Of a stretch of DNA of 12,761 nt, positions 1 to 6,345 are shown one piece after another. The notes beneath the pieces were generated by a model that did not search any database, had not been told where the DNA came from, and saw only the letters and a program-made list of their open reading frames with translations. The position numbers were made by a program, and so were the translations under genes. The first letter of the stretch is position 1, and each line of letters starts with the position of its first letter. Source of the stretch: Thermoplasmata archaeon (GTDB lineage Archaea; Thermoplasmatota; Thermoplasmata; Lutacidiplasmatales; UBA184); contig JASHUV010000147.1 of assembly GCA_030039825.1 (NCBI GenBank), forward strand, positions 1-12,761, written 5' to 3'.

Positions 1-316
1 CCACGGCCGTGAGGATCGGGAGGAGGTTGTAGGACTGGAAGACGAACCCGACCCGGCGCGCCCGGTAATCGCTCCGGCGGTTGTCGTCCATCGACTTGAG
101 GTCCGCCCCCTCCAGTGTGATCGAGCCCCGGGTGATCTCATCGAGCCCGGAGAAGCAGTTCAGGAACGTCGTCTTGCCGCATCCGGAGGGACCCATGATG
201 GCGAGCATCTCCCCGCGGTGGATCGCGACGTTGAGCCCCCGGAGGGCCACGACCTCGGTCTCGCCGGACCCGAAGATCTTCCAGACGTCCGTCCCGACCA
301 CCACCTCCTCGGTCAT
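1..316 (-). CDS. ABC transporter ATP-binding protein, MacB/LolD type (partial, cut at window edge)
   Basis: The first 105 residues of an ABC ATPase are present; the rest lies off the left edge. Seen: an N-terminal strand region ending in G-S-G-E-T-E-V-V-A-L-R-G-L, a Walker A motif GPSGCGKT at residues 42-49, and a Q-loop in FVFQSYNLLP with Gln94. The spacing and the A-L-R-G-L and VFQ-x-x-NLLP signatures are typical of the MacB/LolD/FtsE group, which powers FtsX-like permeases that move lipoproteins, peptides or drugs (family knowledge). Walker B, signature and H-loop are not in the window. The ATG at 316 overlaps the TGA of the ICMT-like gene as ATGA, so translation is probably coupled. The permease would be expected further left. 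The family call is firm; the substrate is unknown. Confidence 0.93.
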   Translation of the reverse strand, partial: MTEEVVVGTDVWKIFGSGETEVVALRGLNVAIHRGEMLAIMGPSGCGKTTFLNCFSGLDEITRGSITLEGADLKSMDDNRRSDYRARRVGFVFQSYNLLPILTAV

Positions 317-930
317 CGTCGCCCCGTCCGAGCCTCCGCGAACGCCCGCCACCCGGACGGGGGGAGAAAAGGCTGCCTCACATCGAGTGGCCTCCGGGAC
401 GCCGCCATGGCCCGTCGGACCGGCTTCCAGATTCCCGGAAGGAGTCGCGAGGTCGAGCGCGCGTGCTCCTCGTCGGCGTCGCTGAACTGGCGGGCGAGCA
501 TCCGTTCCTCGAGGCGGACCCGGTCGCCGAATCCGATCGCCCCGATCGGTACCGGGAGGAGGATCCCGTCGATCCCTCGGAGGGCGATCGCGCGGTCGAG
601 CGACGCGAGGAGCATCCCGGTGGAGATGGGGCGCCGCCGACGGCGGTACGGGCCGTCCCGGACGATGCGGTGCCCCTCGACGATGCGAATCTGCGGGGAG
701 AAGAGGCGGCCGAGCGTCCGGATGGAGACGACGATGAGCACGATCCCGCCGGCGACCGCCACCGCCCCGAGGAGGAGCCAGGGGAGGACGAGGACGGGGC
801 CCCCGCGCAGGAGGAAGACGGCGAACGCGAGCCCGAGGACCGAAAGGCCCCTATCCCCCGGCGGCCGATGCCCGTCCGTGGCTCGCGGGGACCCGGGGAT
901 CGGGGAGGAACCCGCCGGTATCGACGACAC
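313..930 (-). CDS. Isoprenylcysteine/phospholipid methyltransferase-like (ICMT family) membrane protein
   Basis: About 205 residues from GTG 930, or 210 from TTG 945; no ATG is available, so the start is uncertain. Residue numbers here count from TTG 945. Two hydrophobic segments (about 34-46 and 50-74) precede the family core: S-I-R-T-L-G-R-L-F-S-P, then E-G-H-R-I-V-R-D-G-P-Y at 90-100, a further hydrophobic stretch (about 112-139), an R-L-E-E-R-M-L helix and a closing R-L-L-P-G-I-W at 167-173. ICMT-family enzymes methylate thiols or lipid head groups at the membrane with S-adenosylmethionine. The usual R-H-P-x-Y-x-G after GPY is R-R-P-I-S-T-G here, so the conserved His and Tyr are replaced, as is the Tyr of the usual F-G-x-E-Y element. 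Function may be altered or lost. The 3' end overlaps the ABC ATPase start as ATGA. Confidence 0.72.
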   Translation of the reverse strand: MSSIPAGSSPIPGSPRATDGHRPPGDRGLSVLGLAFAVFLLRGGPVLVLPWLLLGAVAVAGGIVLIVVSIRTLGRLFSPQIRIVEGHRIVRDGPYRRRRRPISTGMLLASLDRAIALRGIDGILLPVPIGAIGFGDRVRLEERMLARQFSDADEEHARSTSRLLPGIWKPVRRAMAASRRPLDVRQPFLPPSGWRAFAEARTGRR

Positions 931-1924
931 GGCGCTCTGGCGCAAGCTCGGTCGCGACCCGCTCGTCCCGGCCGCGATCTACGCGGCGGCCCGCCACCAC
1001 CTCGTGCGACCCACGCTCGACGCCCCGGCGACGGCGGAGGAGATCGCCGGGCGGTGCGAGGTGGATCCCGCGGTGACGCGGCGGCTCGTCGAGTTGCTGA
1101 CCGAGGAGGGCTTCCTCGAGCGGGAGGCGGGCCACCGGTACCGGGCCACGCCCCTGGGACGACGTCTCGAGGACCCCGCCGTCCGGACGGAGGTCTGCTT
1201 CTGGTTCGAGATCCACCTCCCCTACGTGCTCCGGCTCGATCACTCACTCCGCACCGGGGCCGCGTCGTACGACGCGGTCCACGGCGAGGCGTTCTATCGG
1301 CACCTCGACGCGCGGCCCGAGTACTCCGTCCACGTCCGCGGCGACCTCGCCCGGGGCGCGTCGGAGGCCGAACGGGTCCTCTCGGCTCACTGCGACCTCG
1401 GGGCGGTCCGGACCGTCGTCGATGTCGGGGGGAACACGGGCTCGCTCCTTGCGGCCCTGCTCCGCCGATGGCCTCGGCTGACGGGCGTCCTCGTCGATCG
1501 CCCGGAGGCGACGCGCGCGGGGACCTCCCTCCTCGAGGAAGCGGGGCTCTCCACCCGCGCGCGCGTCCTCCCCGGCGACATCCTCTCCGACCCTCTCCCG
1601 GCGGCCGACGCCTACCTCCTGTCCTGGGTGGCGTCGGAGTGGGCCGACGCGGCGCTCGTCGGTCTCCTTCGGAACTGCCGTCGGTCGATGGCGCCGGAGA
1701 GCCGTCTGTGGATCCTCGAGCCGGTGATCTGGGAGGAGCCGCCCTCGAAGCGCCGCCGGGACCTGGACCTCCTGATCCGGGCGACGGTGGGGGGACACCT
1801 CCGTTCCGAGCGCGACTTCGTCGAGCTCTTCGCCCAGGCGGGCCTCACGCTCCGCCGTGCGATCCGCACGGGCGAGTACGTCGACGTGGTCGAAGGCGGG
1901 CCGGACGCGGCCGGCCGGACCTAG
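878..1924 (+). CDS. O-methyltransferase homologue (caffeic-acid/acetylserotonin type), catalytic His missing
   Basis: 348 residues from GTG 878, close to the family's usual 330-350. Residues about 15-90 form the winged-helix dimerisation domain (L-x-A-A-R-H-H-L-V-R-P-T-L, E-I-A-G-R-C, L-V-E-L-L-T-E-E-G-F-L-E-R). The SAM-binding loop is V-V-D-V-G-G-N-T-G-S around residues 180-189, followed by V-L-V-D-R-P. The segment normally reading L-x-H-D-W-x-D is V-A-S-E-W-A-D, with Ser253 where the catalytic-base His should be. The C-terminal E-P-V-I-W, D-L-D-L-L and G-x-L-R-S-E-x-D-F-x-x-L-F-x-x-A-G-L elements are all present. The fold and SAM site look intact, but classic O-methylation chemistry is doubtful. 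The start overlaps the 5' end of the divergent ICMT-like gene. The stop shares CTAG with the convergent surface-protein gene. Confidence 0.85.
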   Translation: MARGDPGIGEEPAGIDDTALWRKLGRDPLVPAAIYAAARHHLVRPTLDAPATAEEIAGRCEVDPAVTRRLVELLTEEGFLEREAGHRYRATPLGRRLEDPAVRTEVCFWFEIHLPYVLRLDHSLRTGAASYDAVHGEAFYRHLDARPEYSVHVRGDLARGASEAERVLSAHCDLGAVRTVVDVGGNTGSLLAALLRRWPRLTGVLVDRPEATRAGTSLLEEAGLSTRARVLPGDILSDPLPAADAYLLSWVASEWADAALVGLLRNCRRSMAPESRLWILEPVIWEEPPSKRRRDLDLLIRATVGGHLRSERDFVELFAQAGLTLRRAIRTGEYVDVVEGGPDAAGRT

Positions 1925-4900
1925 GAGGACCCGGACGGCGGTGGCGCGTCGTCCGTTATCCGGCCGGGGAGCTTCTTCCGCACGTAGGTCCCGGTCGCTC
2001 CCTCCGAAGCGCCCGGGTCGGCTGCGGGCGCCTCGGCCGCACCGGGCATCTTCTTCCGCGTGTACTGGCCCACGCCCGCGATCTCCGAGGGCGCCTCCGG
2101 CGGGTCGGCCTCCGCGCTCGACATCCTCCCGGGCATCTTCTTCCGCGTGTACGTCCCGAGGGCCGTATCGGAGGGGCCCGACGGACCACCCCCGAGCATC
2201 GCCGCGCCGGCCGTCGCCGGGCCCGAACCCCCCTCGCCCGACGAAGGCGAGGCGACCGACCCCGACGTCATCCTCCCGGGGAGCTTCTTCCTCGAGTAGG
2301 TGCCCCGCGCCGGTTCCGGGGCCCCGGCCGATCCCCCGGCGAGCGCCGCGCTGAGCGGCGCCGGGGAGGTGGGAACCGCACCGGAAGCCCCCCCGTCCGG
2401 GTCGGCGATCGACCCGGCGGTCATCCTCCCGGGCATCTTCTTTCGCGTGTACGTCCCGAGCTCGGGGCCCGGGTCGGACCCACCGCCCCCCTCGGGGGGG
2501 GCGGCACCGGCGTTCGTCGGCGGCGGGACGTCCCTCATCCGACGGATGCCGGTCGCGCCGTCCCCTCCGGCCCCCGCGCGGAAATAGAGGATCGCGCCCG
2601 CGGCGGCGATGGTCGCGATGACAGCGACGATCGCGCCGAGCCCCAGGGGCTGCGTCCACCAGGGCCGGGACTCCGCGGGGCTCGGTGGCCCGCCCTGCGT
2701 GGAGACGAGGACGAGCGAGATCCCGGACGTCCCGACCGTCAGGTGGAGGGTCTCGACCTCACCCGCCGAGAGGCTTCCCGAATAGCTCGCGTTGAGCACG
2801 AGGGTCCCGTTCGAGGCGCGCAGCACGGCGTCGATCGTGAAACGGCCGCCGACCGGCGGGACGGAGGCGAGGCCGCTCACTTGGACGGTGTAGACGCCCG
2901 ACACCGGCCCTCCGACGGCGATGAGCTCGAACGGCGACGGGGGCCCGGCGAGCGTGGCGTTCGGGTACCCGTTCGGAGCTCCGCCCGCGTTGCCGAACCC
3001 CGCCGAGTGGCCGGACGGGTCGGTCTCGACGAAGTTCGCCGGCCCCGCGACCGCGGTGGTGAGCGTGTTCGTGGAGAGGGTCGGGGGCGGCCCGACGCGC
3101 GCGGGCGGGACGAGCGGCTCGCACGCGCTCGTCGCCGGCCCATCGTTCCCGTCCCCGCCGTAGGTCGCCTCGTAGCTCTCCGAATCCGTCGGGAACGTCA
3201 GCGCCGAGGATCCCGGAACGACGCCGTTCGTCACGGTGACCGTGCTGACCGTGGTTGGGGATCCGGCGCACGACGCCCCGGAATAGTACCGGTACGTCAC
3301 GCTCCCCCCGGCCCCGGGCGCGGTCCCCGAGAGCGTCGCCGCGTCAGTCACCGTGACGTTCGGGACGAGCGGCGCGAGGAACTGACCGGACTCGGACAGG
3401 CCGACGTAGAGGGCGTGGTTCGCCGCGTCGTAGGCGATCCCCTGCGCGGGGAAGGGAAGGTAGCCGGCGAGGGTCGTCCCCGACATCTCGACGAGATCGT
3501 ACGGCGAGAAGGCCGTCGTGGGATCCGTCGCGTAGACGATCCCGTTGAGCGCGTCGTAGGCGATCCCCCACCCGTCGCTCGCGAAGACGTAGATCTCGGC
3601 GAGGAGGGTGTTGGTTGACGGGGCCACGACCTCGAGGCCCCCGGACGGCCCCGAGGCCACGAAGTAGAGGTCGCCGTTCGCGGGGTCGTACACCGCACCG
3701 GAGGCGTCGCCGAACACACCGTTCGGGAAGGCGGCGGTGACGCTCGTTCCCGAGATGACCTCGGTGCAGACGCTGCTCCCGCATCCCGGGACGACGCCGA
3801 ACGGATCGTCGACCGGAACGTACACCTTCCCGTTCGCGGGATCGACGACGATCGCCCCCCAGTCGGGCTCCACGTTCGTACCCAGCGGGACGGTCCCGAC
3901 GACCTTGTCCGTCTGGGCGCTCCCCCCGCACGGGGTACCGCCGTCGCACACGACGGAAACGTAGTTCGACTGCTGGTTCGCCACGTAGATCTCGTCCGTC
4001 GTGGTGTCGACGGCGAGGCCGTACGGCCCGTTCCCGACCGGGACCGTCGCCGACACGCTCGTCCCGGTGATCACCGAGACGGTCCCGGGGTTACCGAAGT
4101 TGTAGTTCGCCACGAAGATCTGCTGCGTGTTCGCGTCGTACGCCACCGCGCACGGCTCGCTCCCGACCGCGACCGTGGTGACGGTCGTGTTCGTCGCGCC
4201 GTTCTCGACCTGGACGTCGTTCGCGCTCAGGAGGGCGGCGTAGAGGTCGCCGTCCGAGGGATCGTAGGCGATCCCGCAGGCCGCCGCCCCTCCCGTCGTG
4301 GGAAGCTTCGTCCCGAGGCTGGCGCCCGGCGTCGCCGCGAGCGACGTCGTCAGGGTGGGGGCGGTCCGGTTGACGGTGAGCGGTTCGCACGGGCTCGTCG
4401 CGGGCGCGTTCGAGCCGTCGCCCGAGTACGTCGCGTTCCAGCTGTACAGGCCGGCGCTGAGGAAGCTGTGGGAGGAGGAGACGTAGCTGCCCGGTCCGTG
4501 GACGCTCGACGTGCTGATGGGATTCGCGGGGCCGGTGCACCCGGCCGTCGAGAAGAGGTAGAAGTCGATGCTGCCTCCCGCGCTCGCCGTGGCCCCCGTC
4601 AGGGTCGCGGTGTCGGTATCCGGCTGGCCGACCGGGAGAGGATCGGTCCGGAGGAGGGTGGTGAGGTTCGTGGCCGCGGGAGGAACGACGCTCATCGGCT
4701 CGCACGCGCTCGTCGCGGCGCTGTTGTTGGCATCGCCGCCATACCCCGCCGTCCAGCTGTACGCGCCCGGGGACGGGAACACGTGGGCCGAGCTGTTGGG
4801 CACGACGCCGGCCAGGACCGTCTCGACCGAGACGATGCCGGGCGTCCCCGAACAGAGGGAGCCCGTGAAGAGCTCGTAGGTGACCGTCCCCGACGCCGAC

Positions 4901-5427
4901 GGGGTCGCGCCGGAGAGCGTCGCGGAGTCGTGGACGGACCCTCCGGTCGGGATGGTCGTCGCCGAGAGGTTCGTCGCGACGGTCGGGGTCGACGCGTTGA
5001 CCGTCATCGGCTCGCAGGCGCTCTGGGTCGCGTTGTTGGCCGAGTTCCCGCTGTAGTCGGCTCTCCAGCTGTCCGAACCCGCCGCCGGGAAGGCGTGGGT
5101 GGGGGAGTCCGGGACCGTCCCGCCGCTCGCCACCGACACCGTCCCGATGAGCGTGGGCGCGGTGCTCGCGCAGGTGAGGCTGCCGGGATAGAGGAAGTAG
5201 GAGACGGTCCCGGCCGTCACGCCGGTGCCGTTGACGTACCCGGAGAGGTTCGCCGTGTCGTAGACCGACCCCCCCGCCGGGATCGATGTCGCCGAGAGGG
5301 CGGTGCTGATCGTCGCGGTCGCCGGGATCGGCCGCGCCACCCCCGCTCCGGAGGCGAAGGTGAGCAGCAGGGAGGCTCCCAGGAGCAGGAGCGCGATCCC
5401 CACCGCCGTGCGTCCCACCGTGCTCAC
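1921..5427 (-). CDS. Large surface protein: Ig-like repeats with inserted beta-propeller, one TM helix, cytoplasmic RKK(M/L)PG repeat tail
   Basis: 1168 residues. A signal peptide is clear at about 1-31 (hydrophobic core G-I-A-L-L-L-L-G-A-S-L-L-L). Three Ig-like repeats follow (about 37-143, 147-247, 252-352), each ending in A/P-C-E-P-M/L with an upstream partner Cys, so a disulfide per domain is likely. A fourth repeat begins at about 357, is interrupted by a YVTN/NHL-type beta-propeller (about 380-689), and resumes at about 690-772. A further beta-rich domain covers about 780-910. One TM helix spans about 928-949, then comes a 219-residue Gly/Pro/Ala/Ser-rich tail with five G-T-Y-x-R-K-K-(M/L)-P-G motifs. 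Many N-x-S/T sequons suit archaeal N-glycosylation. Predicted topology: outside to inside, with the tail in the cytoplasm. No enzymatic motif was seen. It could be an adhesin, sensor or scaffold; function unknown. Confidence 0.9.
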   Translation of the reverse strand: MSTVGRTAVGIALLLLGASLLLTFASGAGVARPIPATATISTALSATSIPAGGSVYDTANLSGYVNGTGVTAGTVSYFLYPGSLTCASTAPTLIGTVSVASGGTVPDSPTHAFPAAGSDSWRADYSGNSANNATQSACEPMTVNASTPTVATNLSATTIPTGGSVHDSATLSGATPSASGTVTYELFTGSLCSGTPGIVSVETVLAGVVPNSSAHVFPSPGAYSWTAGYGGDANNSAATSACEPMSVVPPAATNLTTLLRTDPLPVGQPDTDTATLTGATASAGGSIDFYLFSTAGCTGPANPISTSSVHGPGSYVSSSHSFLSAGLYSWNATYSGDGSNAPATSPCEPLTVNRTAPTLTTSLAATPGASLGTKLPTTGGAAACGIAYDPSDGDLYAALLSANDVQVENGATNTTVTTVAVGSEPCAVAYDANTQQIFVANYNFGNPGTVSVITGTSVSATVPVGNGPYGLAVDTTTDEIYVANQQSNYVSVVCDGGTPCGGSAQTDKVVGTVPLGTNVEPDWGAIVVDPANGKVYVPVDDPFGVVPGCGSSVCTEVISGTSVTAAFPNGVFGDASGAVYDPANGDLYFVASGPSGGLEVVAPSTNTLLAEIYVFASDGWGIAYDALNGIVYATDPTTAFSPYDLVEMSGTTLAGYLPFPAQGIAYDAANHALYVGLSESGQFLAPLVPNVTVTDAATLSGTAPGAGGSVTYRYYSGASCAGSPTTVSTVTVTNGVVPGSSALTFPTDSESYEATYGGDGNDGPATSACEPLVPPARVGPPPTLSTNTLTTAVAGPANFVETDPSGHSAGFGNAGGAPNGYPNATLAGPPSPFELIAVGGPVSGVYTVQVSGLASVPPVGGRFTIDAVLRASNGTLVLNASYSGSLSAGEVETLHLTVGTSGISLVLVSTQGGPPSPAESRPWWTQPLGLGAIVAVIATIAAAGAILYFRAGAGGDGATGIRRMRDVPPPTNAGAAPPEGGGGSDPGPELGTYTRKKMPGRMTAGSIADPDGGASGAVPTSPAPLSAALAGGSAGAPEPARGTYSRKKLPGRMTSGSVASPSSGEGGSGPATAGAAMLGGGPSGPSDTALGTYTRKKMPGRMSSAEADPPEAPSEIAGVGQYTRKKMPGAAEAPAADPGASEGATGTYVRKKLPGRITDDAPPPSGSS
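1957..2457 (-). repeat. Five-copy G-T-Y-x-R-K-K-(M/L)-P-G motif array in the surface protein tail
   Basis: Copies start at residues 991, 1042, 1091, 1120 and 1146. They read GTYTRKKMPGRM, GTYSRKKLPGRM, GTYTRKKMPGRM, GQYTRKKMPGAA and GTYVRKKLPGRI. Spacings are 51, 49, 29 and 26 residues, with low-complexity G/P/A/S linkers. The motifs sit after the membrane helix, so they should be cytoplasmic. Linkers diverge freely while R-K-K and P-G do not change, which implies selection on the motif. I recognise no named family for it. Confidence 0.9.
3112..5319 (-). repeat. Ig-like repeat region with a propeller nested in repeat 4
   Basis: Four copies of a roughly 100-residue Ig-like unit are seen. Shared features are an A-T-L-S-G/N-L-S-G strand, a T-V-T-Y/S-V-S-Y strand, a C-x-G-x-P turn, a V-V-P-x-S-x-x-x-F-P segment, Y-S-W-x-A-x-Y-x-G-D, and the closing S-A-C-E-P. 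The first strand of unit 4 lies at about residues 357-372 and its remainder at 690-772, on either side of the propeller. Similar units are common in archaeal and bacterial adhesin-like surface proteins. Confidence 0.8.
3361..4290 (-). other. Seven-repeat beta-propeller domain (YVTN/NHL-like) within the surface protein
   Basis: Seven G-(I/L)-A-Y-D-x-x-x-x-x-(L/I/V)-Y-V-type signatures occur: GIAYDPSDGDLY, AVAYDANTQQIF, GLAVDTTTDEIY, AIVVDPANGKVY, GAVYDPANGDLY, GIAYDALNGIVY and GIAYDAANHALY. Each is followed by a V-x-V-I-x-G-T-type strand. Seven repeats suggest a seven-bladed propeller. Cys pairs (V-C-D-G-G-T-P-C and G-C-G-S-S-V-C) suggest local disulfides, consistent with an extracellular location. 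Confidence 0.8.
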
Positions 5428-5493
5428 GTTCCGCGGTCCGAAACTCTCGCTTCGGGCCGGGCGTCCCCGCTGAGGGCCGGCGACCGGACCCCG

Positions 5494-5508
5494 AACGATA
5501 AATCTATC
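5494..5508 (-). promoter_or_regulatory. Possible TATA-like box for the surface protein gene
   Basis: On the minus strand the sequence GGATAGATTTATCGTT is an AT-rich patch in a GC-rich gap, about 70 bases before ATG 5427. A transcript starting about 25 bases downstream would carry a leader of about 45-50 bases. It is plausible but weak, and the box is also partly palindromic (GATAGATTTATC). Confidence 0.3.
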
Positions 5509-5556
5509 CTCGGGACCCGCCGACCGCTCCGGAGGCGGTCCTCGCCGGGCGGGGAC

Positions 5557-5751
5557 CTACTTCTTCCGAGAACGGCGGGCCGGTTCCTTCTTGGCGGCCC
5601 GCGGCTCCGCGTCGTCGCGCGAGGCGTCGGGTTCGTACGACGCTTCACTGGCACGCTTGAGGGTCGCCCCGTCCCGGTCGCAGACCGGATGGGCCGGTGC
5701 CGGGTCGATGACGTAGCCGCCCCCGCAGACAGGACACTCGAAGTATGGCAT
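5557..5751 (-). CDS. Small zinc-ribbon protein with basic C-terminal tail
   Basis: 64 residues. Residues 5-25 contain E-C-P-V-C and H-P-V-C (Cys6, Cys9, His21, Cys24), a likely single zinc-ribbon site. After R-D-G-A-T-L comes a charged, probably disordered tail rich in Asp/Glu, ending in A-A-K-K-E-P-A-R-R-S-R-K-K. The pattern resembles small archaeal zinc-ribbon proteins that bind nucleic acid or partner proteins, but no specific family is recognised. ATG 5751 has a TATA-like CTCATAAGG about 30 bases upstream, which fits a leaderless transcript. The gene lies upstream of the surface protein on the same strand with a 129-base gap, so co-regulation is possible but not shown. Confidence 0.75.
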   Translation of the reverse strand: MPYFECPVCGGGYVIDPAPAHPVCDRDGATLKRASEASYEPDASRDDAEPRAAKKEPARRSRKK

Positions 5752-5778
5752 GGCTTCCGGGGAGGGATGGGGTACCGG

Positions 5779-5787
5779 CCTTATGAG
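5779..5787 (-). promoter_or_regulatory. TATA-like box for the zinc-ribbon gene
   Basis: Minus-strand CTCATAAGG has 29 bases between the end of TCATAA and ATG 5751. The position suits an archaeal TATA box for a leaderless or near-leaderless mRNA. The flanks are GC-rich. Confidence 0.4.
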
Positions 5788-5884
5788 CCGCTCGGTCCGG
5801 CCCGCCTCCCCCCTTCGAGCCCCCGAGATCCGTCCGGACGGACCGGGCACGATCGGAGCGCGCCGGTCGGGGTGAGCGACGTCG

Positions 5885-6311
5885 ATGAGCGAACATCCGG
5901 GGATGTCGACGTCGGTCCCGGTCGTCGATGGACACGAGCCCGTCTCGGTCCCCCTCCGGGCATCGCGCGGACCCGGGAGTTCTACTCCACCGCCCGGGGA
6001 CTCACGGAGGCGAGCTTCGTACCGGCCGCCTCCCGCGCCGCGTTCGAGATCCCCGACACGAGCGCGTTCTTGATGAGGCACGTCATGGGGCCGGGCGAGA
6101 ACGATCGGGAGCGGGGGATGGTCTGCGGCATCGTGTTCACCCGCCGCGATCCCGAGCCGGCCCTCGAGGAGGACCACCGGCGGGGGGAGCCACGATCGGG
6201 GACGAACCGATCGCCTTGACGAACCGCCCCGGGCGCGTCACGCTCGGCGTGTTCGCGGACCCGGATGGCGATCAGATCGTGGTGCGGAGGATCAAGCGGC
6301 TCCCGCGGTGA
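5885..6311 (+). pseudogene. VOC/glyoxalase-fold protein, apparently frameshifted twice
   Basis: Three reading frames together give one VOC-fold protein of about 142 residues. ATG 5885 (or ATG 5903) starts frame A, giving G-H-E-P-V-S-V-P-L-R. Near 5955-5962 the homology moves to a second frame reading G-I-A-R-T-R-E-F-Y-S-T-A-R-G-L through M-R-H-V-M-G-P and I-V-F-T-R-R-D-P-E-P-A-L-E-E. Near the G6 run at 6182-6187 it moves again to G-A-T-I-G-D-E-P then V-T-L-G-V-F-A-D-P-D-G-D-Q-I-V-V, the classic VOC ending. One extra G at each point (GGG 5958-5960; G6 6182-6187) would restore a single frame. It is either a decayed gene or a consensus sequence error. VOC proteins include lyases, dioxygenases and resistance proteins; the substrate cannot be told. 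Confidence 0.65.
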
Positions 6312-6345
6312 GACCCCCGCCGGCGGGGCGGGGCCGGATCCGGGG

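Noticed and set aside
463-3618. Very long plus-strand open frame (1051 codons) and several other 200-580 codon frames opposite real genes
   Set aside because: They run antisense to genes with clear families and are Arg/Pro/Gly-rich without domains, as expected from stop-poor frames in very GC-rich DNA.
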